Counted from the first letter of the stretch, positions 38,856 to 49,112 are shown. The stretch: DNA of 64,000 bases from Jeotgalicoccus meleagridis (GCF_903994045.1 NZ_CAJEWD010000008.1:182246-246245), one strand, 5' to 3'. Made by a program: numbers and translations. Notes: generated by a model from the sequence alone, not told the origin.

Positions 38856-39652
38856 TATTCTACCTCCAAATATTTTTTTAACGCAGTTTCTACTGCTCTT
38901 GTATTACCCTTTTTACCAGTCCAAATATAATAAGCATCCATTGCTTGATTGATTAGCATACCCAGGCCATTTTGACTGCGTTTAAAATAAGTCATAAACG
39001 GTGTGATTGAAGGGTTATATATTAAATCCATACCGATGGTGTCACTATCGATAAAATCCGGATTTATACCCATACTAATAAACACATCTTCATTATTTAA
39101 ACCCAGTGGAGTTGCATTAATTACAGCATCAAAATGTCCACCAGTGAAATCGTTAGATAAGACACTCGTAAAGTCTTTTTTAATAAAGCTATTAAAGCTT
39201 TCCAATCGCCTTGCGACTATAGTGACTTTATCTCCGTGATCAACATGTGCTCGGTGAACAGCCTTTGCTGCCCCACCTGCTCCGAGTATGAGGATATGAC
39301 GATTTTTTAATGGGCCAAAAGAATCATTAAAAGCCTTTATATAACCTGTTACATCTGTATTATACCCTGTTAAAATATCGTTCTTTAAACTGACAGTATT
39401 CACAGCCCCAATCTCTTTAGCAGTCGGATCAAGCACGTCTAAAAAGTCCATAATTTTCTCTTTATGGGGGACTGTAACATTGATACCTGACATAGTTTCT
39501 TCAATCATATATTGTCTGATATTCTTTAAGTCATCAGGATGAACTTCACTTTTGACATAGCTTGATTCATCATTATTTGCCTTAAAATTCGCTTCGTGAA
39601 TTATGGGAGAAAGACTGTGTTTAATTGGATAACCGATAACAGAAAAATGCAT
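38855..39652 (-). CDS. aroE: Shikimate dehydrogenase
   Basis: A 265-residue enzyme that reduces 3-dehydroshikimate with NADPH in aromatic amino acid synthesis. It shows VIGYPIKHSLSPIIHE at the N-terminus, NVTVPHKEKI with the catalytic Lys, ILGAGGAAKAV, and INATPLG. The ATG at 39652 with AAGGAGTG 7 nt upstream is chosen over a longer frame into yqeH. It starts 1 nt after yqeH ends. Confidence 0.95.
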   Translation of the reverse strand: MHFSVIGYPIKHSLSPIIHEANFKANNDESSYVKSEVHPDDLKNIRQYMIEETMSGINVTVPHKEKIMDFLDVLDPTAKEIGAVNTVSLKNDILTGYNTDVTGYIKAFNDSFGPLKNRHILILGAGGAAKAVHRAHVDHGDKVTIVARRLESFNSFIKKDFTSVLSNDFTGGHFDAVINATPLGLNNEDVFISMGINPDFIDSDTIGMDLIYNPSITPFMTYFKRSQNGLGMLINQAMDAYYIWTGKKGNTRAVETALKKYLEVE

Positions 39653-39653
39653 T

Positions 39654-40760
39654 TTATTGCACTCCTTTAAAGATGGTTGGTCGGACAGATACATTGACTC
39701 CTTTAGGAACTCTGACTTTTACTTTCGCATCTTTGGCAATGGAAATAAAGGCGAGGCCACTGATTAGTACATCACTCATAGCGTCAACATTAATTAAATG
39801 TTCATCATAGTTTTCACTTAAGAATGGTTCATCTATATTAGGTGGTGTAAGTAAACCATCATAATGTTTTAGATAAAAATCTTCTGCATTATCCAATTTG
39901 GTTCTGTGGATCGTTAAGTGATGATTACAATAAACTGAAAAACTGTTTTGTCCACCTGTTAAGTAATCAATTCGACCTAAGTTACCAATGAAGAGAGTTT
40001 GCTCCTCATTTAATTGGAAAGTCTTAGCTTTGATTTCCTTACCTGGAGACACATATTTCAAATCATCACTTTTCACAAAGTGTGAAATTTGTGAGTCTAC
40101 AACAATACCTGGCGTATCGTACATTGTTTGTGAGTCTCCTAAAGGAATATCAATCATACCTAAAGTCGTACCAGGTACATTACTTGTCGTAATTACATTT
40201 TTTAAACCGGTATTGTCTTCAAGTAATTTATTGATTAAGGTTGATTTACCTACATTTGTCGTACCAACAATGTAAACATCTTTACCTTCTGACATAGAAG
40301 AAATTTTATCTAGTAAAGCATCTAAATTTTGACCTTTTAAAGCACTAATCGCTATCGTATCATTGGCAGTGATACCTTCATCTTTCAGCATTTTTTTAGC
40401 ACGTTCTACAAGTCGAGAAGTATTCATCGAGCGTGGTAGTAAATCAATCTTGTTAATTACTGCGAGTACTTTCTTATCGCCAACGATTCGATTGAATGAT
40501 GGAATGACACTACCTTCAAAGTCAAAGATATCAATCACTTTAACAATTAAACTATCCGTTTCATAAAGCGAGTTTAACATCGTCAAAAAATCTCCAGAAT
40601 CTACTTCTAAATCCTGTACTTCATTATAGTGTCTAAGACGATAGCAACGTTGACAAATCGGTTCCTCTTTGTTTAAGCCAGATTGTGGAATATAGCCCTC
40701 AGCATTTTTATTTTCGGTTTGCAGTATGCTACCACAACCAATACATTTAATTTCAGTCAA
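39654..40760 (-). CDS. yqeH: Ribosome biogenesis GTPase YqeH
   Basis: A 368-residue circularly permuted GTPase needed for 30S assembly. An N-terminal zinc finger (CIGCG, CQRCYRLRHY) precedes G4 (NKIDLLP) then G1 (GTTNVGKST) and G3 (DTPG), the permuted order. A C-terminal domain follows. The start is TTG (40760) with GGGAGG 6 nt upstream. Confidence 0.95.
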   Translation of the reverse strand: MTEIKCIGCGSILQTENKNAEGYIPQSGLNKEEPICQRCYRLRHYNEVQDLEVDSGDFLTMLNSLYETDSLIVKVIDIFDFEGSVIPSFNRIVGDKKVLAVINKIDLLPRSMNTSRLVERAKKMLKDEGITANDTIAISALKGQNLDALLDKISSMSEGKDVYIVGTTNVGKSTLINKLLEDNTGLKNVITTSNVPGTTLGMIDIPLGDSQTMYDTPGIVVDSQISHFVKSDDLKYVSPGKEIKAKTFQLNEEQTLFIGNLGRIDYLTGGQNSFSVYCNHHLTIHRTKLDNAEDFYLKHYDGLLTPPNIDEPFLSENYDEHLINVDAMSDVLISGLAFISIAKDAKVKVRVPKGVNVSVRPTIFKGVQ

Positions 40761-40761
40761 A

Positions 40762-41286
40762 TTAATCCTCCCAAGTAATCATGTTCTTTTTCTTAAAGTA
40801 CTTCATTATAACACGTTCTATTCTACGATTTAAATATGTCGCCCAACCATCTTTTTCTTTAACAGGAATCACTAGTATGCTTCTAATCCCAACACGGTTA
40901 GCACCAAGCACATCAGTCATGAGTTGGTCACCAACCATCACTGTATTTTTCTTCTTCGTGCCTAAGCGTTTTAAGCCTTCATGGAAGTTTTTTAAAAGTG
41001 GTTTTTTTGCACTATTGATGTAATCAATACCATGGAGTTCTGCGAATGCTTTTACACGTTCTTGTCGACCATTAGACAAGATGAGTAGTTTAATATTTGA
41101 TGCTTCTAATGTTTTCACCCACTTAATGACATTGTCGTTAGGATCTCGATCATCAAAAGCTACTAAAGTATTATCAAGGTCAGTCATTACCGCTGAAATA
41201 TTATGTTGTTTTAAAAATTCTATAGTTATATTCTCATATCGATTAACAAAATGATTTGGTAAAAATTTATCTTCTATAATTTTCAT
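40762..41286 (-). CDS. YqeG-family HAD phosphatase
   Basis: A 174-residue HAD subfamily IIIA phosphatase. It shows DLDNTLV (motif I, near 37), LLILSNG (motif II), KKP (motif III) and GDQLMTDVLGANRVG (motif IV). The substrate is not established; homologues resemble phosphatidylglycerophosphate phosphatases. It is first in the run ending with the YqeM-like methyltransferase. Confidence 0.9.
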   Translation of the reverse strand: MKIIEDKFLPNHFVNRYENITIEFLKQHNISAVMTDLDNTLVAFDDRDPNDNVIKWVKTLEASNIKLLILSNGRQERVKAFAELHGIDYINSAKKPLLKNFHEGLKRLGTKKKNTVMVGDQLMTDVLGANRVGIRSILVIPVKEKDGWATYLNRRIERVIMKYFKKKNMITWED

Positions 41287-41315
41287 AATTTCTCTCCATC
41301 ACTTTAGTCTACACA

Positions 41316-41344
41316 AAAAAAGCACCCTAAGTTAAGGTGCTTTT
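41316..41344 (-). terminator. Terminator after the 32-residue ORF
   Basis: The stem AAAAGCACC/GGTGCTTTT, extended by TAA/TTA around a small bulge, is followed on the minus strand by a seven-T run. It ends the trmR-udk-greA-mtnN unit. Confidence 0.88.
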
Positions 41345-41346
41345 CA

Positions 41347-41445
41347 TTACTCAATTATTTCTGGATCATCTGTTTCAGTTTCCGTATAAACGACAAAACC
41401 GATAATAACCGTAAATACAATTGCTAAAATCATTAAGAATAACAT
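41347..41445 (-). CDS. Predicted 32-residue membrane protein
   Basis: A small ORF found by reading the mtnN-yqeG gap. It starts MLFLMILAIVFTVIIGFVVY, one continuous hydrophobic helix, then an acidic tail TETETDDPEIIE. GGAGG lies 5 nt before the ATG, and the stop is 3 nt before a strong terminator, so the ORF fits the space between mtnN (13 nt upstream) and the terminator exactly. The acidic tail would be cytosolic or external; orientation is not clear. Function is unknown and no family was recognised. Confidence 0.7.
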   Translation of the reverse strand: MLFLMILAIVFTVIIGFVVYTETETDDPEIIE

Positions 41446-41458
41446 AGCTACCTCCACA

Positions 41459-42169
41459 TCACAGTTCTCTTAATAATGATTTTACAACTTCAGACGAGTG
41501 AACACAAGCTTTCGATAAAAATTCTTCATAGTTCATGTCAGCAGAATCATCTGCAGAGTCACTCATCGAGCGTAAAATTAAAAATGGAACATTGAATTGA
41601 TAAGCCGTTTGGGCAATTGCACTAGATTCCATGTCGACACAAAAGGCGTCAGGAAAGTATGTTAAAATGTCATTTTTCACTTCATTATTGTCTATAAAGG
41701 AGTCCCCGCTGACTACAAGTCCCTCGAGTCCTTTAATTTCTGAATTCAAAGATAAAATATTTAGAGCTAAATCTTTTAAGTGTGAATCACTTTCATAAGC
41801 AACTGGCATTCCTGGTACTTGACCAAGTGCATAACCAAAAGCGCTCGCATCTACATCATGATGGGCCACTTGATTAGAAATGACCATATCTGTCACGCTT
41901 AATTTTTTAGATAAAGCACCTGCAACACCAGTATTAATTAGATAATCGAGCTCATATTTGTCACACATCAGTGCTGCGATAATACTCGCATTCACTTTGC
42001 CAATACCTGATTGTACTAAAACAACATCTTGTTGATTTAAGGTGCCAATAAAAGCAGTTGTATGAATTAATTTTTCTTCTCTTTCAATAACCATCGCTCT
42101 TTTTAAAAGCTCGATTTCTGGTTCCATAGCACCAATAATACCGATTGTATTCTTAGTCAATGTTGACAA
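41459..42169 (-). CDS. mtnN: 5'-methylthioadenosine/S-adenosylhomocysteine nucleosidase
   Basis: A 236-residue nucleosidase that removes adenine from MTA and SAH, by-products of SAM use. It shows [39 protein letters not shown] (ribose-binding Met-Glu) and RSMSDSAD (catalytic Asp). The start is uncertain: TTG at 42169 or TTG at 42160, both overlapping the greA end; family members begin close to IGIIGAME, so the shorter form is plausible. Confidence 0.93.
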   Translation of the reverse strand: MSTLTKNTIGIIGAMEPEIELLKRAMVIEREEKLIHTTAFIGTLNQQDVVLVQSGIGKVNASIIAALMCDKYELDYLINTGVAGALSKKLSVTDMVISNQVAHHDVDASAFGYALGQVPGMPVAYESDSHLKDLALNILSLNSEIKGLEGLVVSGDSFIDNNEVKNDILTYFPDAFCVDMESSAIAQTAYQFNVPFLILRSMSDSADDSADMNYEEFLSKACVHSSEVVKSLLREL

Positions 42170-42629
42170 TTTTCACTTTCATTTCATTGCCGTTAGGCAG
42201 TGGAACATTGACTTCATCGTCTAATTTTGAGTTAAGTAATGCTTGAGCCATTGGAGATTCATTTGAGATTTTACCTTCAAACGGATCAGCTTCTGCACTT
42301 CCTACGATTTGATATGATTCTTCATCACCATCTGGGATTTCTTTAAAAGTAACTGTCTTACCTAGAGCAACAGTATTTTTATCTCCATTATCTTCGATGA
42401 TAACTGCATGTCTAATCATTTCTTCAATTTTGGTAATCTCTTTTTCAACAAAGCCTTGCTCGTCTTTTGCTGCATCGTATTCTGAGTTCTCAGACAGGTC
42501 ACCAAAACTACGTGCGACTTTTATTTTTTCTACAACTTCTGGGCGTTTAACAGTTTTTAATTCTTCTAAATCTACATGTAACTGGTCATAACCAGCTTTA
42601 GTCATTGGGTATTCTTTTTTGTTTTCCAT
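42153..42629 (-). CDS. greA: Transcription elongation factor GreA
   Basis: A 158-residue factor that rescues backtracked RNA polymerase. The N-terminal coiled coil has [19 protein letters not shown] and [16 protein letters not shown], with the catalytic acidic tip. The C-terminal FKBP-like domain ends [23 protein letters not shown] lies 6 nt before the ATG. It follows udk by 23 nt. Confidence 0.97.
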   Translation of the reverse strand: MENKKEYPMTKAGYDQLHVDLEELKTVKRPEVVEKIKVARSFGDLSENSEYDAAKDEQGFVEKEITKIEEMIRHAVIIEDNGDKNTVALGKTVTFKEIPDGDEESYQIVGSAEADPFEGKISNESPMAQALLNSKLDDEVNVPLPNGNEMKVKIVNID

Positions 42630-42652
42630 AATAATCCTCCATCTAATACAAC

Positions 42653-43273
42653 TTATTCATTTATAAGCGTTCTAATTTTAGTCGTAATGATATCAATTGC
42701 GACCATATTTTCTCCACCTTCAGGAATGATAATATCACTGAAGCGTTTTGTAGGTTCTATGAATTGTAAGTGCATCGGACGTACAACTGAGAGATATTGA
42801 TCCATAACTGAATCTAAGGAGCGTCCTCTTTCTTTAACATCTCTTGATATACGTCTTAAAATTCTGATATCAGAATCTGTATCAACATACAATTTTACAT
42901 CCATGATATTTCTTAAAGCTTCATTTTCGAGCGCAAATATTCCTTCAATTATGATGACTTCTTTAGGCTCAACAGTGATTGTTTGATCACTTCTTGTATG
43001 ATTTGCATAATCGTAAGTAGGAATTTCAATGGTCTCTCTATTAATCAATTGATTAATATGTTGAAGTAAGAGATCGTTGTCAAAAGCAAATGGATGATCA
43101 TAGTTTGTCTGTAATCTTTCTTCCATTGTTTTGTCACTTTGATCTTTATAGTAAAAGTCCTGTTCAATCAGAACGATACTATGTCCTTTTAGTGATTCCA
43201 TAATTTTTCTTGTGACTGAAGTTTTACCGGATCCAGATCCGCCCGCTATACCAATAATAGTCGGTTTTTCCAT
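42653..43273 (-). CDS. udk: Uridine kinase
   Basis: A 206-residue kinase that phosphorylates uridine and cytidine in salvage. It shows P-loop [14 protein letters not shown] near residue 8, [13 protein letters not shown] [24 protein letters not shown] and RDVKERGRS. The ATG at 43273, with AGGGTG 8 nt upstream, is chosen over a GTG at 43282 that abuts the ribosome site. It starts 13 nt after trmR ends. Confidence 0.95.
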   Translation of the reverse strand: MEKPTIIGIAGGSGSGKTSVTRKIMESLKGHSIVLIEQDFYYKDQSDKTMEERLQTNYDHPFAFDNDLLLQHINQLINRETIEIPTYDYANHTRSDQTITVEPKEVIIIEGIFALENEALRNIMDVKLYVDTDSDIRILRRISRDVKERGRSLDSVMDQYLSVVRPMHLQFIEPTKRFSDIIIPEGGENMVAIDIITTKIRTLINE

Positions 43274-43286
43274 GACTGACACACCC

Positions 43287-43895
43287 TTAGTAAATTACTA
43301 GTAAGCCATCTCCGATATTTAAAAACGAAGTTGAGTACTCACTATCTTTCATAGTTTGATTGAAGGTTCTAACCTTATCACGAAGCTTGCGTTTATTTTT
43401 GTTAGCGACTTCATCTTCAACGATTAGACCTCGGATAAAAATATTGTCTACAATAATCAGGGCATCATCAGTTAAATATTCTTTATATTTATCGAAAAAG
43501 AATTGGTTGTTCCCTTTTGAGGCATCTATAAATAAAAAATCGAAACGTTTATTTCCGAGCTCAACTTCTTTAGCATCACCTAAGATGAGCTCAATTCTAT
43601 CATTATAAGGGCTATTCTCAATATTTGATTTAGCAAGCTCATAACTATATGGATCTTTTTCTATTGTTGTAAGTTTTATCTCTTCAGACACACTGGCAAA
43701 GTGCATTGCACTATAGCCAATCGCTGTTCCAATCTCTAGGATGCGTTTAACACCTTTGATTTTTATATACTGCTTTACTGCATTTAGAGCATCTGCATCA
43801 ATGATTGGCACGTGATTATCTTTGGCATAAAGATAGACGTCTTCAAAGATTTCTTTCTGGGTATTTAATTCTTTTACATAATTACTGAGTTCCAT
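43287..43895 (-). CDS. trmR: tRNA 5-hydroxyuridine methyltransferase TrmR (YrrM)
   Basis: A 202-residue O-methyltransferase-3 family enzyme. The B. subtilis YrrM/TrmR homologue converts ho5U to mo5U at tRNA position 34. SAM motifs are [30 protein letters not shown] and [13 protein letters not shown] (metal/SAM). The ATG at 43895 is chosen, with GGTGA 4 nt upstream. In B. subtilis two U32-family genes that make ho5U lie next to it; here udk follows directly. Confidence 0.88.
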   Translation of the reverse strand: MELSNYVKELNTQKEIFEDVYLYAKDNHVPIIDADALNAVKQYIKIKGVKRILEIGTAIGYSAMHFASVSEEIKLTTIEKDPYSYELAKSNIENSPYNDRIELILGDAKEVELGNKRFDFLFIDASKGNNQFFFDKYKEYLTDDALIIVDNIFIRGLIVEDEVANKNKRKLRDKVRTFNQTMKDSEYSTSFLNIGDGLLVIY

Positions 43896-43910
43896 CTGAT
43901 CACCATATAC

Positions 43911-43944
43911 AAAAAATACAACTGATAACAAAGTTACCAGTTGT
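43911..43944 (-). terminator. Terminator after mltG
   Basis: A 12-bp stem at 43918-43929/43933-43944 with a 3-nt loop (one G-T pair), followed on the minus strand by a T-rich run. It separates mltG from trmR. Confidence 0.82.
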
Positions 43945-43997
43945 TAAATCCATTAAGGATGATAATAACACAAAGCGCTTTATTTGAAAAGGCTTGT

Positions 43998-45125
43998 TTA
44001 CTCACCATCTATATGGTCTTCTCTATTTTTTAAATGCTCTTCATAAGTTTCTGCAAAGTAGTTATTTCCATCTTCATCTGCTAAGAAATAATAGTAGTTC
44101 GTATCAGACGGATTCAGAGTACTTTGTAAGGATTCTAATCCAGGCGCTGCAATTGGTCCTGGAGTCAAACCATTATGAATGTATGTGTTATATGGATCAT
44201 CAACTTCTAAATCCTCATATAAGACAACATCTTGGTGCTGACCAAGCGCATATAAAACAGTCGGGTCAGTTTGTAGTGGCATAGTCGGCACACTTGCCAT
44301 CCTATTTAAGAATACAGATGCAATTTTTGAACGATCTGCAAGAGAGGTTGCTTCTTCTTCAATTAATGATGAAAAAGTTAAAAATTCATGGAAGCTTAAG
44401 TCTTTACTCTCTCCTTCATAATCAATTGTATATTGTGGAATAGAAGTAAATAGACTATAGCTATTTTCCTTGGTTGCATTCAGCATATTTTTAACTAATA
44501 ATCTTAAGTCAGGTTCTTCCTGAGTAATATCGTATGTCGCTGGGAATAAATAACCTTCTAAAGGATATTTAATATCTTCATTTAAGATTTCTTCAGTCAA
44601 CATATCTGGATATTCAGCGATGAGTTCCTTAATAAATTCATCGTCATTCATCAATTCCATAAAATCATCCGCTGATGCAGGTGTATTATTACCGACTTGT
44701 TCAGCAATTTGTTCTACAGTATAACCTTCTGGAACTGGGACTTTATATAAAACTTCCTCATACATAGTACCCGACTCTAGTGTTCTAGCAATCTGTTCAA
44801 AATCCATTGCTGGTGACATTTGATATGTACCTGCTTGATAGCTAGAAATACTGTTTAATCTTAAGTATAGTTCAAACATGAAACCATTTTTAACGATTCC
44901 TTGTTCTTCTAAAATATCTCCTATGTCACCTGCTGAGTAACCCGATTCAATAGAAAGCTCTACAGTTTCTTTAGAATCTTCATCTACCGGTTGTAGTCCA
45001 TTTCTAATATATAAAAAGGCAAAAATCGCACCAATAATCAGAACAACAACCAGAGCGATTACGATAAAAAGTGTTAAATAGGAAGATACATTTTTAGAAA
45101 ACTTTATATCATCGTATTTCGTCAT
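43998..45125 (-). CDS. mltG: Endolytic peptidoglycan transglycosylase MltG
   Basis: A 375-residue membrane enzyme (YceG/YrrL) that cuts nascent glycan strands and sets their length. A cytosolic N-terminus precedes a membrane segment at about 18-42, a LysM-like subdomain, and the catalytic domain with FSSLIEEEA (catalytic Glu) and NTYIHNGLTPGPIAAPG. The ATG at 45125 with GGAG 6 nt upstream is chosen; a TTG at 45137 abuts the site. Confidence 0.94.
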   Translation of the reverse strand: MTKYDDIKFSKNVSSYLTLFIVIALVVVLIIGAIFAFLYIRNGLQPVDEDSKETVELSIESGYSAGDIGDILEEQGIVKNGFMFELYLRLNSISSYQAGTYQMSPAMDFEQIARTLESGTMYEEVLYKVPVPEGYTVEQIAEQVGNNTPASADDFMELMNDDEFIKELIAEYPDMLTEEILNEDIKYPLEGYLFPATYDITQEEPDLRLLVKNMLNATKENSYSLFTSIPQYTIDYEGESKDLSFHEFLTFSSLIEEEATSLADRSKIASVFLNRMASVPTMPLQTDPTVLYALGQHQDVVLYEDLEVDDPYNTYIHNGLTPGPIAAPGLESLQSTLNPSDTNYYYFLADEDGNNYFAETYEEHLKNREDHIDGE

Positions 45126-45142
45126 CTCGTTCTCCAATCTTT

Positions 45143-45175
45143 AAAAAATAGCTTCCAATATCGCTATTGGAAGCT
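45143..45175 (-). terminator. Terminator after yrzB
   Basis: An 11-bp stem AGCTTCCAATA/TATTGGAAGCT with a 4-nt loop, followed on the minus strand by A and six T. It separates yrzB from mltG. Confidence 0.88.
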
Positions 45176-45182
45176 TCTTATT

Positions 45183-45488
45183 TTACTCTTCAACGTCATC
45201 CATTTGAGTATTGACAACTTCTTCAATCATGTCCCATTCATCATCAGTTTCGACTGGTAAGAACTTACCGCCGTCACCATCTTCGTCAGGCACATTGATC
45301 ATCGGAATTAACTCAATATCTTCTTCATCGTCACTGAAGTTGCCTTCTTCAGCTAAGATAACGTAATTTTTATCAAATTCAGGGTGGTAGAATTCGAGCA
45401 TTTTACGATAAAGGACTTCTGTTCCATCCTCATCATATAGTGTTAGTAGTTCTTCTTCTTTGTTAAATTCAGTGTTTTCTTCTGTCAT
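45183..45488 (-). CDS. DUF1292 protein (YrzB-like)
   Basis: A 101-residue, strongly acidic DUF1292 protein. It shows [19 protein letters not shown] and [10 protein letters not shown] in the conserved first half and an Asp/Glu-rich second half. Function is unknown. It lies in the ireB-ruvX-yrzB trio, conserved across Bacilli next to alaS. The ATG at 45488 has AGGAG upstream. Confidence 0.9.
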   Translation of the reverse strand: MTEENTEFNKEEELLTLYDEDGTEVLYRKMLEFYHPEFDKNYVILAEEGNFSDDEEDIELIPMINVPDEDGDGGKFLPVETDDEWDMIEEVVNTQMDDVEE

Positions 45489-45490
45489 AA

Positions 45491-45922
45491 TTATGCTCCT
45501 TTATGTGGATTGTCTAAGTAGCCTTGTAAAATAAATACCGCAGCCATCTTATCAATTACTGCTTTTCTTTTTTTTCTTGATAAATCAGCTTCTAGCAATG
45601 AACGTTCAGCAGCAACCGTACTGAGCCGTTCATCCCACAAAGTTATTTTAACATCTGTGAGTTGAAGCGCAAGTAATTCGGCAAAATGCTGAGACCGTTC
45701 TCCACTCTCACCAATTGTATTGTTCATGTTTTTAGGTAAGCCAACAACAACAGTATCTACTTCATTGTCTTTGACAATATCAACTACCTGATCAATACCG
45801 TAGTCACCCTCAGGTACATTTATTTTTAAGGTCGTAAGCCCCTGAGCTGTCCAACCAAGTGCATCGCTCAGGGCGACACCAATCGTTTTTGTGCCTACAT
45901 CAAGTCCAAGAATTCTAACCAT
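45491..45922 (-). CDS. ruvX: Holliday junction resolvase-like protein RuvX/YqgF
   Basis: A 143-residue YqgF/RuvX nuclease with an RNase H-like fold, linked to 16S rRNA 5'-end processing. It shows [15 protein letters not shown] (first acidic residue), [15 protein letters not shown], and [12 protein letters not shown] with later acidic residues. The start overlaps ireB by 8 nt. Confidence 0.93.
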   Translation of the reverse strand: MVRILGLDVGTKTIGVALSDALGWTAQGLTTLKINVPEGDYGIDQVVDIVKDNEVDTVVVGLPKNMNNTIGESGERSQHFAELLALQLTDVKITLWDERLSTVAAERSLLEADLSRKKRKAVIDKMAAVFILQGYLDNPHKGA

Positions 45923-46178
45923 TTATCTCTTTATCAACATAGTTTTTAACTAAGATCTCCATAATTTCGTCTCTTTCAACGTGTCTAATCTGGTTGCGGG
46001 CTTCATTATGGCGAGGAATATAGGCAGGATCCCCACTTTGTAAATATCCAACGATTTGATTAATAGGATTGTAGCCACGTTCTTCTAAAGTCTTGTACAC
46101 GTTTGTCAGTACAGACTTAACATTCTCTTCCTTACGTTCATCGACACTGAACTTCATCGTTTTATCGAACTGATCCAC
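45915..46178 (-). CDS. IreB-family regulatory phosphoprotein (DUF965, YrzL)
   Basis: An 87-residue protein of the IreB family, a substrate of the IreK/PknB-type kinase in enterococci. It starts [14 protein letters not shown], with N-terminal Thr residues that are the phosphorylated type in IreB. The core is [20 protein letters not shown] and [18 protein letters not shown]. The start is GTG (46178), with AGGAGTG 6 nt upstream; the GTG at 46187 lies in the site. Confidence 0.92.
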   Translation of the reverse strand: MDQFDKTMKFSVDERKEENVKSVLTNVYKTLEERGYNPINQIVGYLQSGDPAYIPRHNEARNQIRHVERDEIMEILVKNYVDKEING

Positions 46179-46236
46179 AAATAGCACTCCTATTCCTTCT
46201 ACTTATTTACGCTTCATTATAGCATTATAAGTCGCC

Positions 46237-48864
46237 TTATACATAATCTTTAATATACTCTTCAACAAATTGTAATGCTGCTGTTATACTTTCAGGATTT
46301 GTGCCGCCCCCTTGAGCCATATCTGGACGACCGCCACCTTTACCACCAGCAATATTAGCCATGCCTTTCATAATATCGCCTGCTTTAACTTTTGCTGTTA
46401 GAGCGTTTGGCACTGTTACAACAAGGGCAACCTTGTCTCCTGTGATGGCACCGAGTGCGATGATTGCATCTTGATTTTGTGACTTGATTAAATCCATTTG
46501 CTCGCGTAATTCTTTACCATTTTCCGCTTCAACTTGCTGACGGATGACAGTCACACCATTCACATCAACAGTCGCATCAGATAAATCATTTAAGTTTGCT
46601 TGTTGAATTTCATGTTTTAATTCTTCTAACTGTTTTTGTAAGTCTTTTTTATCTGCAACCAGTTGGTTGACCTTAGTAACAACTTGATCTTCTTTTGTTT
46701 TTATTGACTTAGCGATTTCTTTTAGGTCATCTTCTTTAGTTTGGAAGATTTCTACAGCATATTTACTAGTGACTGCTTCAATTCTTCTGATCCCTGCACC
46801 AATGCCACTTTCTGAAAGTATCTTGAAGACACCGATGTCATCAGTATTTTTAACGTGGATTCCTCCACATAACTCGACAGAATAACCATTGATATCGACT
46901 ACTCTAACAACATCTCCATACTTTTCACCAAAGAGTGCCATGGCGCCTTTTTCTTTAGCTTCACTAATCGGTATTTCATCAATGACTACATCTAGACTCT
47001 CATAGATTTTTTCATTAACGATATTTTCAATTGTCTTAAGATCATCAGCTGATATTGATTCTAAGTGTGAAAAATCAAATCTTAAACGTTCAGCTTCAAC
47101 TAAAGAACCTGCCTGATTTGCATGTGCACCAATGACATCTTTTAGAGCTTGATGTAAGAGATGAGTTGCTGTATGGTTTTTCATCACAAAGCGACGTTTT
47201 ACTTTATCTACTTGTAAATCATAAGTTTCACCTGTAGTTAAGACACCTTCTATGATTGTTACTACATGGACATTTTGACCATTTGGTCCTTTGTACACAT
47301 AGTTCACTTCAGCTTGACCAGTGTCACTTGTAATTGTGCCGGTATCAGCAATCTGTCCACCACTTTCAGCATAGAATGGTGTTTGATCAAAGATGACTTC
47401 AACTTGACCACTATCTACAACATCGATTAGGTGATCGTCTTTGACGATATGAGATAAAACTGCTTTTGCTGTTGTTGTGTCGTAGCCGAGAAACTTACTG
47501 TCACTTGTAATGCTATGGAAGGTTTCAGATTGAACTTGCATTGATTCGCCTTGTTTTCTTGCCTGACGTGCTCTTTCTTTTTGTAGTGCCATCTCTTCAT
47601 TAAATGCTGATTCATCTACTGTGAGCCCATCTAAGGCAGCATATTCAACAGTTAATTCAAATGGGAAACCATAGGTATCATATAGTTTAAAGGCATCTTT
47701 ACCAGAGATTACTCCTTGACTTTCTTTTGCCTTATCTCTTAGGTCTTGATAGATTTTAATCCCTTCATCTAACGTTGCTAAGAAGCGTTCTTCTTCACCT
47801 TTAATCACATCTTTAATAAAGTCTTGTTTTTCCTTAACATTCGGATAAAAGTCACCCATGACCTCTGCGACAACTTCAGTTAACTCATACATAAACGCAC
47901 TAGAAATGCCAAGATCTTTTGAAAAACGTACGGCACGACGAATCAAACGACGAAGTACATATCCTCGTCCTTCATTAGACGGAAGCGCCCCATCTGCAAT
48001 AGCAAAGGCAACTGTTCTAATATGGTCTGAGATAACTTTAAATGCAGTGTCTTCACTATCTGACACACCGTATTTCTTACCGCTGACCTTCTCTATTTCT
48101 TTAATAATAGGTGTAAATAAATCAGTATCGAAGTTTGTTTTGGCATCTTGGATAACACTCGTTATTCTTTCAAGTCCCATTCCGGTATCAATATTTTGTT
48201 TAGGAAGTGGCGTATATGAACCATCTTTATTATGGTTAAACTCAGAAAATACCAAGTTCCAAATTTCTAAATAGCGCTCATTCTCCCCACCTGGGTACAT
48301 TTCTTCAAGAGGACTAAAGTCATCATATGTTTCGCCTCTATCGTAGAAGATTTCACTATTTGGTCCACATGGTCCTTCACCGATATCCCAGAAGTTTCCT
48401 TCAATACGAATAATACGGTCTTCACTTAAACCAATTACATTTTTCCAAATGTTAAAAGCATCCATGTCTTCCGGATGTACAGTCACATAAAGGCGATCTT
48501 TATCGAAACCAATCCACTCATCATCAGTTAAAAATTCCCAAGCTCTGATGATCGCTTCTTCCTTAAAGTAATCACCGATTGAAAAGTTTCCTAACATTTC
48601 AAAAAAAGTATGGTGACGAGCGGTAAATCCGACGTTTTCAATGTCATTTGTACGAATTGCCTTTTGCGCATTAACAATACGAGGATTATCTGGTACAACA
48701 CGACCATCAAAGTATTTCTTTAGTGTTGCAACACCTGAGTTGATCCAAAGAAGCGAATCATCGTCGATAGGAACTAATGGTGCACTAGGCTCCACCATAT
48801 GATTATGATCTTTAAAGTAGTCTAAGAAAAGCTGTCTGATTTCATTACCTGATAAACGTTTCAT
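46237..48864 (-). CDS. alaS: Alanyl-tRNA synthetase
   Basis: An 875-residue class II synthetase. The N-terminal catalytic core ([48 protein letters not shown] motif) is followed by the editing domain with zinc ligands HTATHLLH and CGGIHVKNT, then a coiled-coil C-Ala region with [15 protein letters not shown]. The ATG at 48864 with AGGAG 7 nt upstream is chosen; the longer frame runs back through the T-box terminator. Confidence 0.97.
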   Translation of the reverse strand: MKRLSGNEIRQLFLDYFKDHNHMVEPSAPLVPIDDDSLLWINSGVATLKKYFDGRVVPDNPRIVNAQKAIRTNDIENVGFTARHHTFFEMLGNFSIGDYFKEEAIIRAWEFLTDDEWIGFDKDRLYVTVHPEDMDAFNIWKNVIGLSEDRIIRIEGNFWDIGEGPCGPNSEIFYDRGETYDDFSPLEEMYPGGENERYLEIWNLVFSEFNHNKDGSYTPLPKQNIDTGMGLERITSVIQDAKTNFDTDLFTPIIKEIEKVSGKKYGVSDSEDTAFKVISDHIRTVAFAIADGALPSNEGRGYVLRRLIRRAVRFSKDLGISSAFMYELTEVVAEVMGDFYPNVKEKQDFIKDVIKGEEERFLATLDEGIKIYQDLRDKAKESQGVISGKDAFKLYDTYGFPFELTVEYAALDGLTVDESAFNEEMALQKERARQARKQGESMQVQSETFHSITSDSKFLGYDTTTAKAVLSHIVKDDHLIDVVDSGQVEVIFDQTPFYAESGGQIADTGTITSDTGQAEVNYVYKGPNGQNVHVVTIIEGVLTTGETYDLQVDKVKRRFVMKNHTATHLLHQALKDVIGAHANQAGSLVEAERLRFDFSHLESISADDLKTIENIVNEKIYESLDVVIDEIPISEAKEKGAMALFGEKYGDVVRVVDINGYSVELCGGIHVKNTDDIGVFKILSESGIGAGIRRIEAVTSKYAVEIFQTKEDDLKEIAKSIKTKEDQVVTKVNQLVADKKDLQKQLEELKHEIQQANLNDLSDATVDVNGVTVIRQQVEAENGKELREQMDLIKSQNQDAIIALGAITGDKVALVVTVPNALTAKVKAGDIMKGMANIAGGKGGGRPDMAQGGGTNPESITAALQFVEEYIKDYV

Positions 48865-48891
48865 ATTATCACTCCTAATTTTAGTTAATAG

Positions 48892-49077
48892 AAAATAAAA
48901 AAATCGCCCCTTTAAAAGGGACGATTTAAACCGCGGTACCACCCAAATTATGACAAAGTCATCACTTTAGTAATATTTTTTTGACTAAAAGTAGCACATA
49001 GTTAGCTTTTCATTGCTTGCACCAACCGCAATGTCTCTAGATAAAAATTCACTAACTATTCATCATTTAGCTTATTA
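48892..49077 (-). promoter_or_regulatory. Alanine T-box riboswitch leader with terminator
   Basis: On the minus strand, the T-box core TGGGTGGTACCGCGG is at 48931-48945, followed by a terminator stem (48901-48912 pairing with 48916-48927, one mismatch) and a T-run. The base of stem I is ATAGTTAG/CTAACTAT (49052-49059, 48998-49005). GCT at 49004-49006 is a candidate Ala specifier. Uncharged tRNA-Ala would switch alaS on. Confidence 0.92.
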
Positions 49078-49083
49078 CTCATT

Positions 49084-49112
49084 ATTATAAAATCTACTGC
49101 TAGGACTGTCAA
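49084..49112 (-). promoter_or_regulatory. alaS promoter (consensus)
   Basis: On the minus strand, -35 TTGACA (49107-49112) and -10 TATAAT (49084-49089) are exactly 17 bp apart, a perfect sigma-A match. The -35 lies over the end of recD2 (stop at 49109). Confidence 0.9.

Noticed and set aside
43994..44284. 96-residue plus-strand ORF opposite mltG
   Set aside because: Antisense to the conserved catalytic end of mltG; no ribosome site.
47858..48274. 138-residue plus-strand ORF within alaS
   Set aside because: It lies wholly antisense to a conserved part of alaS, has no recognisable domain and no ribosome site; it is a shadow frame.
48865..48942. N-terminal extension of AlaS
   Set aside because: It runs back through the T-box terminator; the ATG at 48864 has the ribosome site and the family N-terminus.
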